Origin: Symsagittifera roscoffensis
Lineage: Eukaryota; Xenacoelomorpha; Acoela; Convolutidae
Assembly (NCBI RefSeq): GCF_963678635.1
Contig: NW_026971562.1
Coordinates: 276,451-340,450, forward strand
Direction: 5' to 3'
DNA length: 64,000 nucleotides
The notes beneath the pieces were generated by a model. The model had not been told where the DNA came from. It made no database searches and was given only the letters and a program-made list of their open reading frames with translations. Each line of letters opens with the position of its first letter. Within the stretch, counting starts at the first letter, position 1. A program made the translations under genes and the position numbers. Below are positions 46,898 through 57,640 of this stretch, piece by piece.

Positions 46898-47877
46898 AAT
46901 TTGTTGGCGAAGATCATTCGGGCCGTCCCGAAGAGATCTGAAGGCGAGTTGCAGGACGCAGTGGGAGAAGAGTTCATGAGATTGAACGAGGGTAATAAGA
47001 GCGAGTTCCAGAAACAGAAAGCGAGTTGAGCGTTACCCACTGAATTCCCCACCATAGAAGAAAAGGACGATGTGCATAGAGTCATGATGGAAGTGGAACC
47101 GTTGCTGGGAGCTTCAGAGTATCGGACCCGAAGGAACATACTGATGACACATGGGGAGTATTCTTGTCACTGCCTAGCGCAGACGTTATGGTACCCCAAA
47201 CGAAGGAATATGGTTTTAGTATGGGACGTGGAGGAGTTGTACTCCACGGGATTGCCAGATCAGAATTAACAAGTGTCAATTGTGGTGGTTAGTGCCATGC
47301 TTGCAGTGAGTTGGTTGGAAGCTAACGCGGGCACAAGTGAGCAGGAGTCGGCCGTGAAGACACCTGAGCAGCTAAGCAACGTAAGGATGAACGGCCACTT
47401 AGACCTTTTCAGAACCACCTGCAAGGTTCTGAGAATACCCAAAACCATTGAAAGGATATGGTCAAGGTAAAGGTTGATGCCTTGGTTCCGTGCGGTGATG
47501 ACATCATGGATGTATGAACGCGCGCAGCGTCATATGTTGAGGAACACGGAAGCCCATCAATGTTTCGAGCTAGATATAGGACCGGGAGACTATAAAAGAG
47601 CATTCTTAACGCACAGAAACGCGGTTAGCACGGCGGTGAAGCGAGTGGCTGGAGCGCCTTGTGTGACAAAAATACAAAAATTGAGAAAAAAGAGGTCTTA
47701 CGAGCTGACCTAGAGCGGAATGTGAGCCTGTGTCTTCACAACAGCTTTTGCAGGAACCGGGAGGAAAAGGTGAATGTGGAATTGCTACCTTATTGCAAAC
47801 CGAGGCTGTTGGAACAGGAGAGTTGGGGGACGGCCCACAACTCCTTGGACATGTTGGAAAAAGTTCTAGAATTGTAA
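46898..47877 (+). pseudogene. second polyprotein, C-terminal module (A)
   Basis: Aligned with B 50446-49616. Common points: HRVMMEVEPLL, YPKRxN, IERIW/VKRIW, WFRAxMTxW, LDIGxGxxKRAFxTHRNAVxTAVKR, LERNVxLCLHNSxCRNRE. It is helical, basic and Cys-containing in the last third. Interrupted by TAA at 46895, TGA near 47.03 kb, TAA at 47267-47269 and 47468-47470, and a frameshift near 47.69 kb. A function in RNA or DNA binding is only a guess from the basic, Cys-bearing character. Confidence 0.6.
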
Positions 47878-48309
47878 CATTCGCCCGGAAGATACATATC
47901 GACGGAAAACAAAACTAAGTCATAAGACGACTGGCTAACGTCTAAACAGAGCTTTGCATGCTTTTCACCGTCTCTACCAAGCCAGTACTTTCGGTGATCT
48001 TTCTAACATCGGGTCGACAAAAACGTTACTGTTCTCCGGCTTCGACCAGAACGCTCAAATTAACTTAATTACATGCAGAAATAGTGAGCTCATGGCTGGG
48101 TCTCAGTATCCCCAGACCACGAGGCCACTCCTAAAAACAGGGCTATACTATTTATTGAATTATTGTTTTTGTCAAGTAGATAAAAATCATCATCTCCATC
48201 GAAGATGGATCAACCCTTTCCCCCCAACTCCTAGCTCCTCATCCTTATCAAAACTAATCCGAATATCAATTAAATTCAAGTCAGGACATGACAGGATGCT
48301 AAAAGTTTA
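47878..48309. other. non-coding gap between tail-to-tail elements A and B
   Basis: Holds the 3' end of element A, but no LTR boundaries can be fixed. A short match, CTACCAA then AGTACTTTCG (about 47976-47994), also occurs in the element A leader loop (about 25801-25822). It may be a trace of an LTR pair, or chance. No reading frame is supported. Confidence 0.4.
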
Positions 48310-49487
48310 TGTAACAGGATAAAAGTTTCAGTTCATTTACCCTTCCGGATTGACGAATCCGCTGAATCAAGCTCGTTAATCTTGATTTCTTCTTAATCCG
48401 GAAGGCTGTCTTTCACCCTTCACCGTTGTTCGCAACGGCCTTGCAACTATTGTAGCGGCACAATAGTTGCAACTCGGAGTGTTCTCTGTTACTCTGTAAT
48501 TCGTTGTCATTTTTCAATCTCCATTTTGTAGTTGTTGTTAGTGCAGCTAATGTTGTTCTGTTTTTCTTCCTCGTTTTTGCCAAAATGGCCGTTTCTGACG
48601 TTTCTCAGAAATGTTACTTAATCACTTCGAAAATTTAAAATTTTGAATTCCCGAATCCTTCAACCTTCACGTTTTGTTCAATCGTTCAAATAACGCTCTT
48701 AACTTCCAACAATCACCAATTCGGAAGGCTTACTGCTAAAAATTCGAAGTCTGCAGAAATTGCATTCTGGCCATTCTGGTCGAATGTCACATACTCCCCG
48801 GACAGTCCGGTCAATGTCCTCATTGAACCTCGCAATGTTCGTATAATCAGCACAGTGTCATCGAACAGAATTTACAAAATGCACGAAAACGTCACATCGA
48901 CTCACCGCAGAATACAAATGGCATCATACTACATCACTATAGCCTTCAAATTCTTTCATTAATCTGCACTCTGAGAATTTGACCTATGGTTAAAATGTCT
49001 TTTCTGACTCCCAATGTCAATGTCCTGATTAAAAACTTTTTCTCTTAAATTCTAAAAACATATGTTGGTTTGCAGGACAGTCCTGCCAACCAACAAGCTA
49101 AAATTATCCTACTATGCTCCTTCCCTTCGGAAATCCTGCTTGTTTATTGTCCTGAACATTAAAACTAAAAAACTCTGTGGTTAGAAAGAACAATGCAACA
49201 ATCTCCCTCTTCAAGAGATTACCCATGTCTTTCATGTCACCACAAAGTGATCAGTCTTCCTAAGTGATTAAAAACAATCATGCAGGCTGGAATATTTAAA
49301 TATACTTCTCACTCAAGCCTTTCTAAATAAATAATAAGTGTCTCTAAAGCCACTTCGCTAAAAATCAAAATGCAAATTTATAAATGCAACAAATTCTCCA
49401 ATGTTCAAAACTCAACTAAATGTTTGAGTTTTCAATTACAACATGGTTGTTTGGTTTCTCACTTGAGTTTTTCACACACATAAAACA
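48310..49487 (-). repeat. putative 3' LTR of element B
   Basis: Element-sense sequence starts TGTTTTATG and ends CTGTTACA, fitting TG...CA ends. It contains a TATATTTAAA-like box near 49.30 kb and an AATAAA near 49.14 kb. It follows the last coding stop and a purine-rich tract. Its outer end (plus strand AACAG, AAAAG, CAG, TACCCTTCCGGATTG) lines up with the sequence next to the candidate primer-binding site at 63771 onward. Further in, the two differ, so the pair is diverged or rearranged. Confidence 0.45.
48335..48475 (-). other. cluster of hairpins at the LTR end
   Basis: Three nested or adjacent inverted repeats occur within 140 bases. CCTTCCGGATT pairs with AATCCGGAAGG, enclosing AATCAAG/CTTGATT. 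CCGTTG-4-CAACGG follows. TTGCAACTATTGT-6-ACAATAGTTGCAA is a perfect 13-base-pair stem. In the element RNA this would be a strongly folded stretch near the R/U5 end, where packaging, dimerisation or priming signals lie in related elements. Confidence 0.6.
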
Positions 49488-49489
49488 AT

Positions 49490-49560
49490 TCTGAGTTTTA
49501 TTTTCTTCTTTCCATCACTTCTTTGTTTCTCCTTTTCTTTGTCGTTTAGAAGTTCTAAAA
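49490..49560 (-). promoter_or_regulatory. candidate polypurine tract of element B
   Basis: On the minus strand, between the last stop and the proposed LTR, the sequence is nearly pure purine (AAAGAAAAGGAGAAAC and GGAAAGAAGAAAATAAAA). A polypurine tract just before the 3' LTR primes plus-strand DNA synthesis. The last dozen bases before the LTR are not pure purine, which lowers confidence. Confidence 0.4.
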
Positions 49561-49615
49561 CTTCTAAATTCTTCTAATTTTCTTTCTTGTTGCCTCTTGT
49601 TTTCTCGACCATTTG

Positions 49616-50446
49616 TCAATGTTCCATTTCTTCCTTCTGTGATACTGACTCCGCACTTTCAGTCTCTGTGTCTTGTAACACATCGTTGGCTATCCTGACG
49701 CTGTTGGAAGCAGTCATCCAACACTTCTGCTCTTCTACCCTCTGTTTACAACAAGGTAGGGGATCCACGTTAGATTCTCTGTTCCTGCAGAGGCTGTTGT
49801 GGAGACACAACGTCACATTTCTCTCCAAATCTTCCTTCAACATCTCCGCCTTCTCCTTTCCACTACGCTCACTAGTCCTGGAAATTCTTTTCACTGCGGT
49901 GGTCACTGCATTCCGATGAGTCACGAAAGCTCGCTTGAAGGCTCCCACTCCAATGTCCAGCTGATATCCACTATACACTCTGCCGTGCTTCGACATATGC
50001 TTCTTAGCATATTCGTACAACCATGCAGTCATGTCAGCTCTGAACCATTGCATCAATCGTTTTCTTGCCCATATCCTCTTCACTTCCATCGGAATGTTCA
50101 GAATTTTGCACATTGTTTCAAAAAGATCTAAATCTTTTAGACAATCCAACTTCTGCAACTGTTCTCTCGTTGGCGCTTCCTGTCTGTTGTTTTCTCTCAC
50201 ATGAGCCTCCAACCATCGTATCGCCATCATAACTCCCACTATTACTATTTTTATGGGCTGTGATGAGTCTGGTAAACCCATAGAGAGCAGCTCTCCAGAG
50301 TCCCAGATCAACATCAGATTACTACGCTTGGGATACCACCAAGTCTGTAACAAGCAGTGGCAAGGAAACTCATCATGTGTCAACATGATGCTCCTCCAAT
50401 TACGTTTTCCCGAAGCTTCCAGTAATGGTTCCACTTCCATCATCAC
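49616..50446 (-). pseudogene. second polyprotein, C-terminal module (B)
   Basis: One 276-codon open frame homologous to A 46.9-47.88 kb. It includes RAFVTHRNAVTTAVKR and LERNVTLCLHNSLCRNRE, followed by a Cys-containing, Glu-rich end. No domain is recognised. It begins immediately after the deletion junction that removes the A-specific 3.5-kb block. It has no stops and is the better-preserved copy. Confidence 0.65.
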
Positions 50447-50469
50447 TCGGTGGATTTCATCATTTTCAT

Positions 50470-51357
50470 CTACTGTATTGTAATCCGCAACCGTTGATCC
50501 TCTCTGCTTCTGTCTCTCATGCGATCACGGAAGTGATCGTCAAAATTGATAACTGTCATCTCTGGTTCTGATATTTTCGCAAATAACAGATCTTCGCTCA
50601 TGAGTTCCCGCAACGTGCGCTGCTCACACCAGTTCAGTGCACTACCGTCCACCGCTGATATGAGGTTCAGGTGCAGCACCGACCTCCTATATGCTTCCAC
50701 TTTAACGTCTGGGAACGCAAACGTGACCGCTGGTCCATAGATCACTGTCACGAACTCCGTGACTCCTCTGATCAGCGCCAAGGGATCGGTTCTCATGGCT
50801 AAGCTCAGATCGGTTAGCAGAGGCATGCCTCCAACGCATCGTCTGACATCCTCCTCTTTCTCAATCGTCTCATCTTCCCCCGTTCCGAAGCGATTTTGTT
50901 GTAAGAGATATTGGATAAGAGTGTGTCTCAAGTCTCTTATCTTATTCCACGAGTCCGTGGGTTTCGTCATATCCAAGTTCCTCACTCTCTCTTTCATCTG
51001 CTCCGGGCAACGCGTCAATCTCATTAATCCTCCCAAGTTTCCGTGGGTAATCGCAATCAACGTCAGAAGGCCATCTAACCGCAAGTTCTGGATCCCTTCG
51101 GTGAGCAGCAGCACCGGTCCCTTCACGAAACTCTGTGCTCCACACGTCACAAACAAGGCTATCAGTTCCACTATTGACACTTCCACTACTGCTTGGAGGA
51201 ATTCCTTGATCAGGTAATGAGATACTTTCGGGTAGACTTTTGCCAAGAAGGACGCGGTCCAACCGGCTCCCAACCCTTCCATCACGCTGTCTGTCCTTTC
51301 AAAGCCTTCATGTCCCTCAGTTCCTGGGTCCAGAAGGTTTTCAGGGTAATTTGACAC
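50470..51357 (-). pseudogene. second polyprotein, fourth module (B)
   Basis: A 295-codon frame, homologous to A 42.7-43.54 kb over its full length. It contains LTLIAITHGNLGGL, YLLQQNRFGTGED, GGMPLLTDLSLAMRTDPLAL and EFVTVIYGP. It ends at 50470, where A would continue for another 3.5 kb. No membrane segment or known domain is seen. Confidence 0.6.
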
Positions 51358-52710
51358 ATTCTAGTTGTGAATTCAGCGGTCTTCTCTTCAGCATTTTCCG
51401 CCAGATTCACCTCCTTCAACAAGTAGGCATGGATCTTCCTGATCATCACAGGGCCTTGCTCAAAAGCATCTGCACCCAATGCCGCTACTCGAGGATTCAG
51501 GCGTAGCCACTGGTTGGCTTCCGGCTTGGTCCTCAAAACCATCGCTTCCAGTTGAGCTCTCGTCTCTAACGAATTCTTTCTTTTCGCGCTCTCCCCTGTT
51601 CTTTCCATTGCTCGGAACCACAAGTCGTTCGACATCGATACGACTACTCGATGGTCATCGTCTATCCCCGGCTTCAATTTGAGCTGTCTACTGAAATTGG
51701 ACAGTTCCAATCCCAGCACCTCATCCAATACTAACATGTGCAGCGCATGGTCCTTGAATCCTCTCATCGCGTTTGAGATATCTGACCACACTGCAGGTAG
51801 TTCCGCCCTGAGTGGCCTCAGGTTCTCCATCTCTATCATGCGATTTGGGGCTGATATGATTACATCATATCTTCTTTCTGACAGCAAGGTCACAATCGCA
51901 TACACGAATTTCAGTCCGTCTGGGAGGCGTGCGTACCCCGGAGACAACGCGTACACTATCTTCGGTGTTATCTTGTTGAACGCCCCTTCTTTCGTTGCAT
52001 CCACCACTTCGCCCATCGACTCAAGGATGTCCTTTATTGCCGGCCATATTGCATTCTCCGCCGTTGTAGGATCTCTGAGTCTGCTCAGAAAACCTCTACT
52101 GTGTAGATGGTCATTCATGACAGCAAACACGATCGTGATTGGGTTCATCTCCGCTTCTCTTTGTACCCCTATTGCCATGAATACTGCCTGTAGTAGATCC
52201 AGATCGACCGCTGCCAACATTATGACGTCCGGCCAAAACAGAGACTTGGAAGTGTATCTTTGGACATCACCATCCTGTTTCACTAACTTCGGGTATACTC
52301 TCTCCTTCACATGACCAGGGGGTGCCGTCACTTGCCTGAACATCTTCACGTGTTGTCCAATCGGCGCTCTCGCTGTTAGAAATCTTCCTGGTCTTTCCTC
52401 TCGATTCCCTTCATCATGGTTCAATCTAACATCTTGCAATGGTCTCGCGTTCACCGGTCCCATTGTGTTATTAGGGGGCAGTCCCTCTAAATCAGCAAAT
52501 CTTAAGGCCGTTGTGGAACTGAAGTTTATACTGGCGGCTATCAGCCAGTCTACACCGGTTATCGAGTACAGCCTGCTGACGGACAGTCTCGCTCCATTCA
52601 GCATCCTCCTTGCGTCCTCGATGAAGCTCACCCTCTGGAGATCCAGTTTCATCAACTCTTCCTTGTACACATGCCAGGGAGAGGGTATGGGTCTTGACCA
52701 CATCAAGGAG
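51282..52710 (-). pseudogene. second polyprotein, third module (B)
   Basis: The real module starts near 52700 (WSRPIPSPW) and is open to 51282, about 470 codons. It is the best-preserved copy of this unknown domain: SRLYSITGVDWL, SKSLFWPDVI, MNDHLHSRGFLSRL, YALSPGYARLPDG, RYDVIISAPN, ELPAVWSDISNAM, LVLDEVLGLELSNF. It joins directly to the coiled coil upstream, without the SGNH domain and Pro/Thr linker seen in A. Confidence 0.65.
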
Positions 52711-53412
52711 GTATCGCCTTCTCCACTGCGGCTTCCAATGCCATCTGTTCCGCTCGTTGTTTGTAATCCTGCCTCAAGCGCTCCAGCTCTTGACCCTGCT
52801 TCTTGTTGCAGTCCTCGAACAACCTTTTCCACATGTCTCGGTCTTCCTCCGTCGTGAGCATGATCTTCGTCATCTCGTCTAGCTCCTTTCTCGTCCTTTC
52901 CAGTTCGTGCTTCATCCCATCCAGATCTTGCATGGTTTGGTCAGTCTGAAGCTTCTGTTCTACTTTCGCCCTGTTTGGTGGCACAGCTGCTCTCAGTGGT
53001 GAACCAGACGAGGCAGCCTCGCTGTTCATTTCCCGATGCATTCTCGTCAACCCAGGTTTGGGCTTGGAGGGCATAGGCATTTCCCCTGGTTGATAAGTCC
53101 TAGAACTTCCCAATCCAGGCTCATTCGCAAGTCACTCCCTGAGAGAGCCCCGTTTCTCCACCTCATCACTCTCATGTTCGGGCGGTCCAGTACTCCCCTC
53201 TCTCCATATGCTGCCATCAACAGGACTTCCGTGGGGCGGTCCCCACGGTTGTCATGCCCCAAGATGTTGATCAGTGCGGTCAGCAACATGACTACCTCTG
53301 GGTCCTCCAGAGCGAAGTCTCGTTCCATTAGCCGAAGATAGATCGCATCTACCATCGGTCCTACATATGCCTCTGCCAGGTCCATCAATTCATCCAAGTT
53401 GAAGTTATCCAT
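52703..53412 (-). pseudogene. second polyprotein, N-terminal module and coiled coil (B)
   Basis: Starts at ATG 53412. The helical N-terminal part (53412-53100) aligns with A 39231-39530. A Pro-rich linker and a long coiled coil (53113-52703, heptad-like Glu/Lys/Arg/Leu) follow in a shifted frame. The coiled coil is longer and better kept than in A. The role is unknown; self-association is likely from sequence type. Confidence 0.65.
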
Positions 53413-53800
53413 TCTATTCTTTTCAAATTTGATTTGATTTTGATTCCAAGTTTCGACTCAAGTGAGCAATTAAATGATCAATCAGGATCTAGAAAAGAAA
53501 TCACGAATATCGCACTTGTCAGTTTCACCTTAACATATATCGTTAAAAAAGCTAAAATTTGTTTAAGAGCAGTTCAGATAAAAAGATGTTTATCCTAAAA
53601 TTTATTAAAATCAGTCAGTCTCTAAAATTTTGGAATTCGACCTAAGATTGGACAGTCCAAACTTTGGATCTATTCCTAAGATCGTCATTCAGTTGTTCAT
53701 GGTCACTAACCCCTAGCTACCCAAGATCTTAATGACATAACACATAAAAATAATACAACACATAACTTAGTCTTTGTCCTATCACCTCCCTACACATCAC
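53413..53800 (-). promoter_or_regulatory. spacer between the two polyproteins (B)
   Basis: A 388-base AT-rich gap. On the minus strand the acceptor-like TTTCTTTTCTAG ends at 53489, followed by ATCCTGATTGATCA, alignable with A around 39131-39170. It supports a shared signal ahead of the second reading frame. Confidence 0.45.
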
Positions 53801-54600
53801 TCACCCTATTCTTAAGTAATATTTCTTATGCAGATATACTTGTATATTAGTGTCTGAGAATATCACGTGTACAAGCGCGTACAGTTCCCTAGGATGCAGT
53901 CGTCCTCTGTTCGGATCATACACCGGAAGCGAGAGCTCCTTCACGTCCATCTCCAAGAGGAAATCTCTCAACCTGGTCAAAGACAAGACTAGGTTCTCTG
54001 GATCCACGTGCTGCTTCTCTGTCGCCCTCGTCACCAAGAAGCATAGGTATTTTCCCGGTATTTGTGACGCGGCCGGAGGTAAGGGTGCTACGCCCCCTAC
54101 CCCTGGTCGTTGCTTCCAGAGGAATTCCACGTTTTTGTATTCTCTCTTAAAATCTGCCGCTAAGGCTGTCTAAAACTCATGTCTGCAGTGATTGCTATCG
54201 CACATGTTCTGTTTGTGAGTATGAAATCACTGTCTGTTAATATTATGTTACTTGAATACTCAATTGGTAGGTTAAAATATGACTCAACAACCCTCCCTAT
54301 GTCGGGTTTCTTATATTCTTCGCCTGTTTCTGCTTCTAAGTCCCCTGTTTCTCTTGCTATTCTCAATTTTTTTCTTATCAGGTTTTCAGTGTGGGTAAGT
54401 CCTACCCCCACTCCCCGGACAAAAATATCCTTCGACGTCCCCGTCGATCGCATACCGGATATCAAGTCGAGATTAGAAGCTGGAATGAGTAGCTGTCCTT
54501 CCTGGGCAGCCCAGGAAGGATCATCTCGTTCGGTCTTAATGTATTTCGCGCTTTCACGATCTACGTCTTGAATCGTGACGCTGGTCTCTTTAGGGTCTGA
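53801..54600 (-). pseudogene. macro-domain-like module (B)
   Basis: Two overlapping frames: the end of 55239-54160 (DIFVRGVGVGLTHTENL, ILTDSDFILT, CAIAITADMSF) and 54130-53801 (KYLCFLVTR, LVLSLTRLRDFLLEMDVKEL, SLPVYDPNRGRL, LVHVIFSDTNIQVYLH). One lost base near 54165 separates them. The second frame is complete here and shows best the resemblance to TARG1/Poa1p macro domains: Y-x-FLVT-R, a helix with LRDFLLEM, then LSLP and an IFSDT-x-I-x-VY end. The usual GCG loop is replaced by YDPNRG. Confidence 0.62.
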
Positions 54601-55239
54601 TGTCATTTCGTCCAGCCACTCCAAGACTCGCAGATTTATTAGATCATCTCTGTAGAACTCCGATTGCTCTTCATCGAAATCTACTTCGGGTTTCGATCTG
54701 TCCTCGATCCATTCCTGGTCGTGATCATCTACTATGTCAATGTCTTGTGAAACTGTTATGCTTTCTAGACCTACCACTTCTTCCACTATCTTTTTCAGAT
54801 CTATCCTGTCTACTACAAAGTCGTCACCGTAATGGTTGTATTTCTTCCTAGGTCTTTTCCCGTCGCCTTGTCGAGTCTGCAGTGTGAACGGGAGATCTGG
54901 TTCCAAATTTTTGGGAACCTCAGTTTGCTCGGGATCCTGCCAATCTTCCTCTGCATAAGGTAAGGTTTCATCATCCGCTTCTATCACCTCATTTGGATCC
55001 AGGTCCAGTGGTGTATTTGTTCCCTCCTCTATGACCTCATTTCCATCATTCTTCTCCCTGGTGCCTTTCTCGTTAACTTCACAAGCAGGATCCATCATCA
55101 GATAATCCCCTTCTTCCATGTCTGCAGGTATACACCAGTCCTCTGTCGATGGATTGTGTGGCTTGATGTTCTCGTAGTGGGCGGCTCGGCCTGTACTCAG
55201 TCTGTAAAAGCGTCCCTCCTGGTGCACCTCTGTAATCAT
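54601..55239 (-). pseudogene. integrase end and acidic tail (B)
   Basis: Open frame from the integrase C-terminal part (ITEVHQEGRFYRLSTGRAA, IKPHNPSTEDW) into the acidic tail (DDETLPYAEEDW, LINLRVLEWL). It continues without a stop into the macro-like module, so macro and integrase belong to one polyprotein in this copy. A stop at 55250-55252 separates it from the upstream integrase part. Confidence 0.7.
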
Positions 55240-55251
55240 GAAGGGTCCCCT

Positions 55252-56180
55252 TCATTTCTTTAGGAGCTTCTTCGTCCCTTTCGGTGGTATAACGTTTTGA
55301 ACTACCCATACGTAGTCTCCCACCGAGTAAGCTTTTGCACCTGCTGCTTTCTTATCGAATCTTTTCCTTAGCCTTGCCTGTGCTTGCTGAGTATTTCGTC
55401 TACACAAATCGTTCAACTCCTGTTGACGTCTGATCACATCCCTTACGTAAACCTGCGGAGACGTTTTCTTTCCCTCATACTCTGGGTAGAAGAATGTCAA
55501 GGGTAAAGACTTCTCGTGTCCCGTCAGCATCATGTGTGGACTGACTCCAGTGGTGGAGTGTTGCGCGCTATTATAAGCTCCCATCACCTGTGGAAGGTGT
55601 CTGTCCCAATCGGTCATGTACCTGGAACAATATACCCTCAGCATCGACACTAACGTCCTATTCTGTCTTCTCGGGGGGTTTTACGTGGAGTGAGCCTGAG
55701 CGACCTGTGACCGTCTCATAAGCTCTTTCGTAAGCTCGCCTACGAAAGCTGTTCCGTTGTCCGATTGAAACGTCATTGGACAACCATGTCTTGCTATCCA
55801 CGTATTGATCAGGCGGTCGCATGTCTCTTCCGCCGAGGCAGTTATGCAGGGCACGGCCTCTGCATACTTCGTGAAGTGATCTATCATGACCAAGACTTGG
55901 TTATAACCGCTGTCTGTCATGCATTTCTTCTGGTGATCTATCTGCACCACCTCGTTGAATTCAGACGACTCAATCGATTGTAAAGGAAATCGCAATTTCC
56001 TTGGATCCTTGACCTGTTGGCATGACAGGCACGCTGTTACCCATTTCTCACATGCCTTTTTCATTCCAGGCCACTCAAAGCGCTTCAGGATCCTCTGATA
56101 CACTTTTTCGATCCCTTGATGGCCCATCTGATCATGCGACCTGAATAATAGTTCTGTCTGATAGAGTTGCGGCAACACTA
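55252..56180 (-). pseudogene. integrase, element B, catalytic Glu segment lost
   Basis: The zinc region SHDQMGHQGIEKVY ... CLSCQQ keeps both His and both Cys (56155-56015). The core has QIDHQ and FQSDNGTAF. Then, at about 55660-55690, the conserved HPQTNGLVE stretch that carries the catalytic Glu in A is replaced by a stop and a few unrelated codons (net loss of 18 bases). The C-terminal part is open at 55650-55252. The enzyme cannot be active. Confidence 0.9.
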
Positions 56181-57640
56181 TCGTGTTATACTTGTATAAG
56201 ATCTTGTCTTCTTCTCTTCTCTTGCAAGCCACGATCCCGTCCTTGTTCAGATATAATCTCCCCTCCTTCTGCATGAAGTATTGTCTCAGGATCCTATAAC
56301 TATCTTCTTCTAGGTCACCTTTGTCTGGTGCACCATTTTCTATCCATCTTTTTAGGTTACTTGTCATGCGGTCATTTCTTTGCGCCCTTAGTAGGTCCGA
56401 GAGTCTGTATCTCGCCTTCCAATATGTCTTCATGACCCTCATTTGACAATTCACCTCATTGGGCTGGTGTGTGTACTCCTCCATCTTCATGCACCAAATC
56501 TTCGCTAACGGTTGTGTTTCATGTTGAAACGGTTGAAGATCAGTCCTGACTACCTCTTTCTGTGGCAATAAACTCTTCGACCGCTTCGATACTGCTATCG
56601 TTTCCAAATCATCTGCTGCGTTGTCGAAGATCCTTTCATTTGGTATGAGATAGCGATCACTGTCAGGGTCTTGGTACACTTCTCTATCCAGATCCCTTGC
56701 GTGGGTTTCCACTAGCAGTGTGTGGATCGCAAGTTCTGACAGTTCTGATCCCGACCTCGAGTTCCTGTCTGAGTATGTGTCCATACTCGAATTCCTGGAG
56801 CTGTCCTCCATTGAAGCGTCTGTGATGGAGTCTGCACCCTTCTTCAGATCAGGTCCGTACCTTCTCCGCATCCATCTAAACTCCCCGGACAAAACTCTGC
56901 TCCCTAGGTCTTGTTTCTTGTCATGGACTTCTTCATTCATCTCAGACTCCCCGGACATACTTCCTTGTCCCGGATGTTGATATCGAACTCGCCGGTTCAT
57001 CTTACCGTTTGTCTCCCCGGACAAATGATCTTGCTCCAGTTCTCGTAAAACCTTCTCTCCTTCTCCATCTTGGTCCTTAAAGGTAACGGTCTTCTCTCGC
57101 GCATCGTTGTCCTGCTCTTTCCGACCGTATGAAGTACTCACCAAGACCTCTTGGGGTATTGAGGACACCAGTTGCTGAACTATTGACCTACAATCCCTCT
57201 CATTGTCTTTATGTTTTCGAATTGATGGTTTGATATTCACCTTCTCCCTGACTGTCAGTGATGCCATGGCTGCTGCCCACTCGGGGTCATCCCTGGTCAC
57301 TTCTCTCTCTAACAATCCACCCAGCATCCGCATCACTTGCGGTGTAACCTGCACCGTTTTGTCCAGTATTGAGAGGCTGTTTATGTTCATGCGAGAGAGT
57401 TCTTGCTGGACCATGTTCGAGCGCAGCAACAGATCCAAGGGCACCGGGTCCCTTTTTGATAGGATTTTTATCTCGGCTGCTTTTTCCACTGGTAACTCAG
57501 GATGCCCTGGTATCGGATGTCCAGACTTATCTAACCATCTCGTTAGAGGAAGCGCCTCATAGGTTTCCTTGTCCAGAAACGAGAATCCCTCCTTTATCTC
57601 TGCCTGGCTGGCTTGCTTCTGCTCCAATCTTTCGTAGAAT
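56181..57640 (-). pseudogene. RNase H to integrase linker (B)
   Basis: Part of the 679-codon frame 57720-55681, the longest open frame in the window. It is charged and low in predicted structure in the middle, with three SGE-containing repeats (57020-56870) placed as in A. Flanking segments (RPLDLLLRSN-like, ERDCRSIVQQLVSS, SRNGAPDKGDLEEDSY-like) are conserved with A, so the linker ends may be folded. Confidence 0.75.

Larger units (their letters stand above)
24093..47877 (+). mobile_element. element A: giant decayed Ty3/gypsy-type retrotransposon
   Basis: In order on the plus strand: rearranged gag region, gag, protease, reverse transcriptase, RNase H, linker, integrase, acidic tail, macro-like module, spacer, second polyprotein region. 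RT before RNase H before integrase is the Ty3/gypsy order. Without the duplicated 5' part the internal region is about 18 kb, several times the usual 5-6 kb. The GC content jumps at both ends relative to the flanking satellite and AT-rich DNA. Many in-frame stops and single-base frameshifts show it is dead. I cannot identify its LTRs. Its left end is an inverted gag fragment fused to the satellite, and its right end is uncertain (about 47.9-48.3 kb). Confidence 0.85.

Noticed and set aside
47125-47160. Hammerhead ribozyme core (CTGATGA) at the A 3' end
   Set aside because: The CTGATGA occurs inside coding sequence without the GAAA element and flanking stems.
24093-47877. DIRS, BEL/Pao or Maverick identity for the giant elements
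   Set aside because: RT, RNase H, then HHCC/DDE integrase is the Ty3/gypsy order. There is no tyrosine recombinase, and no DNA polymerase B or packaging genes.
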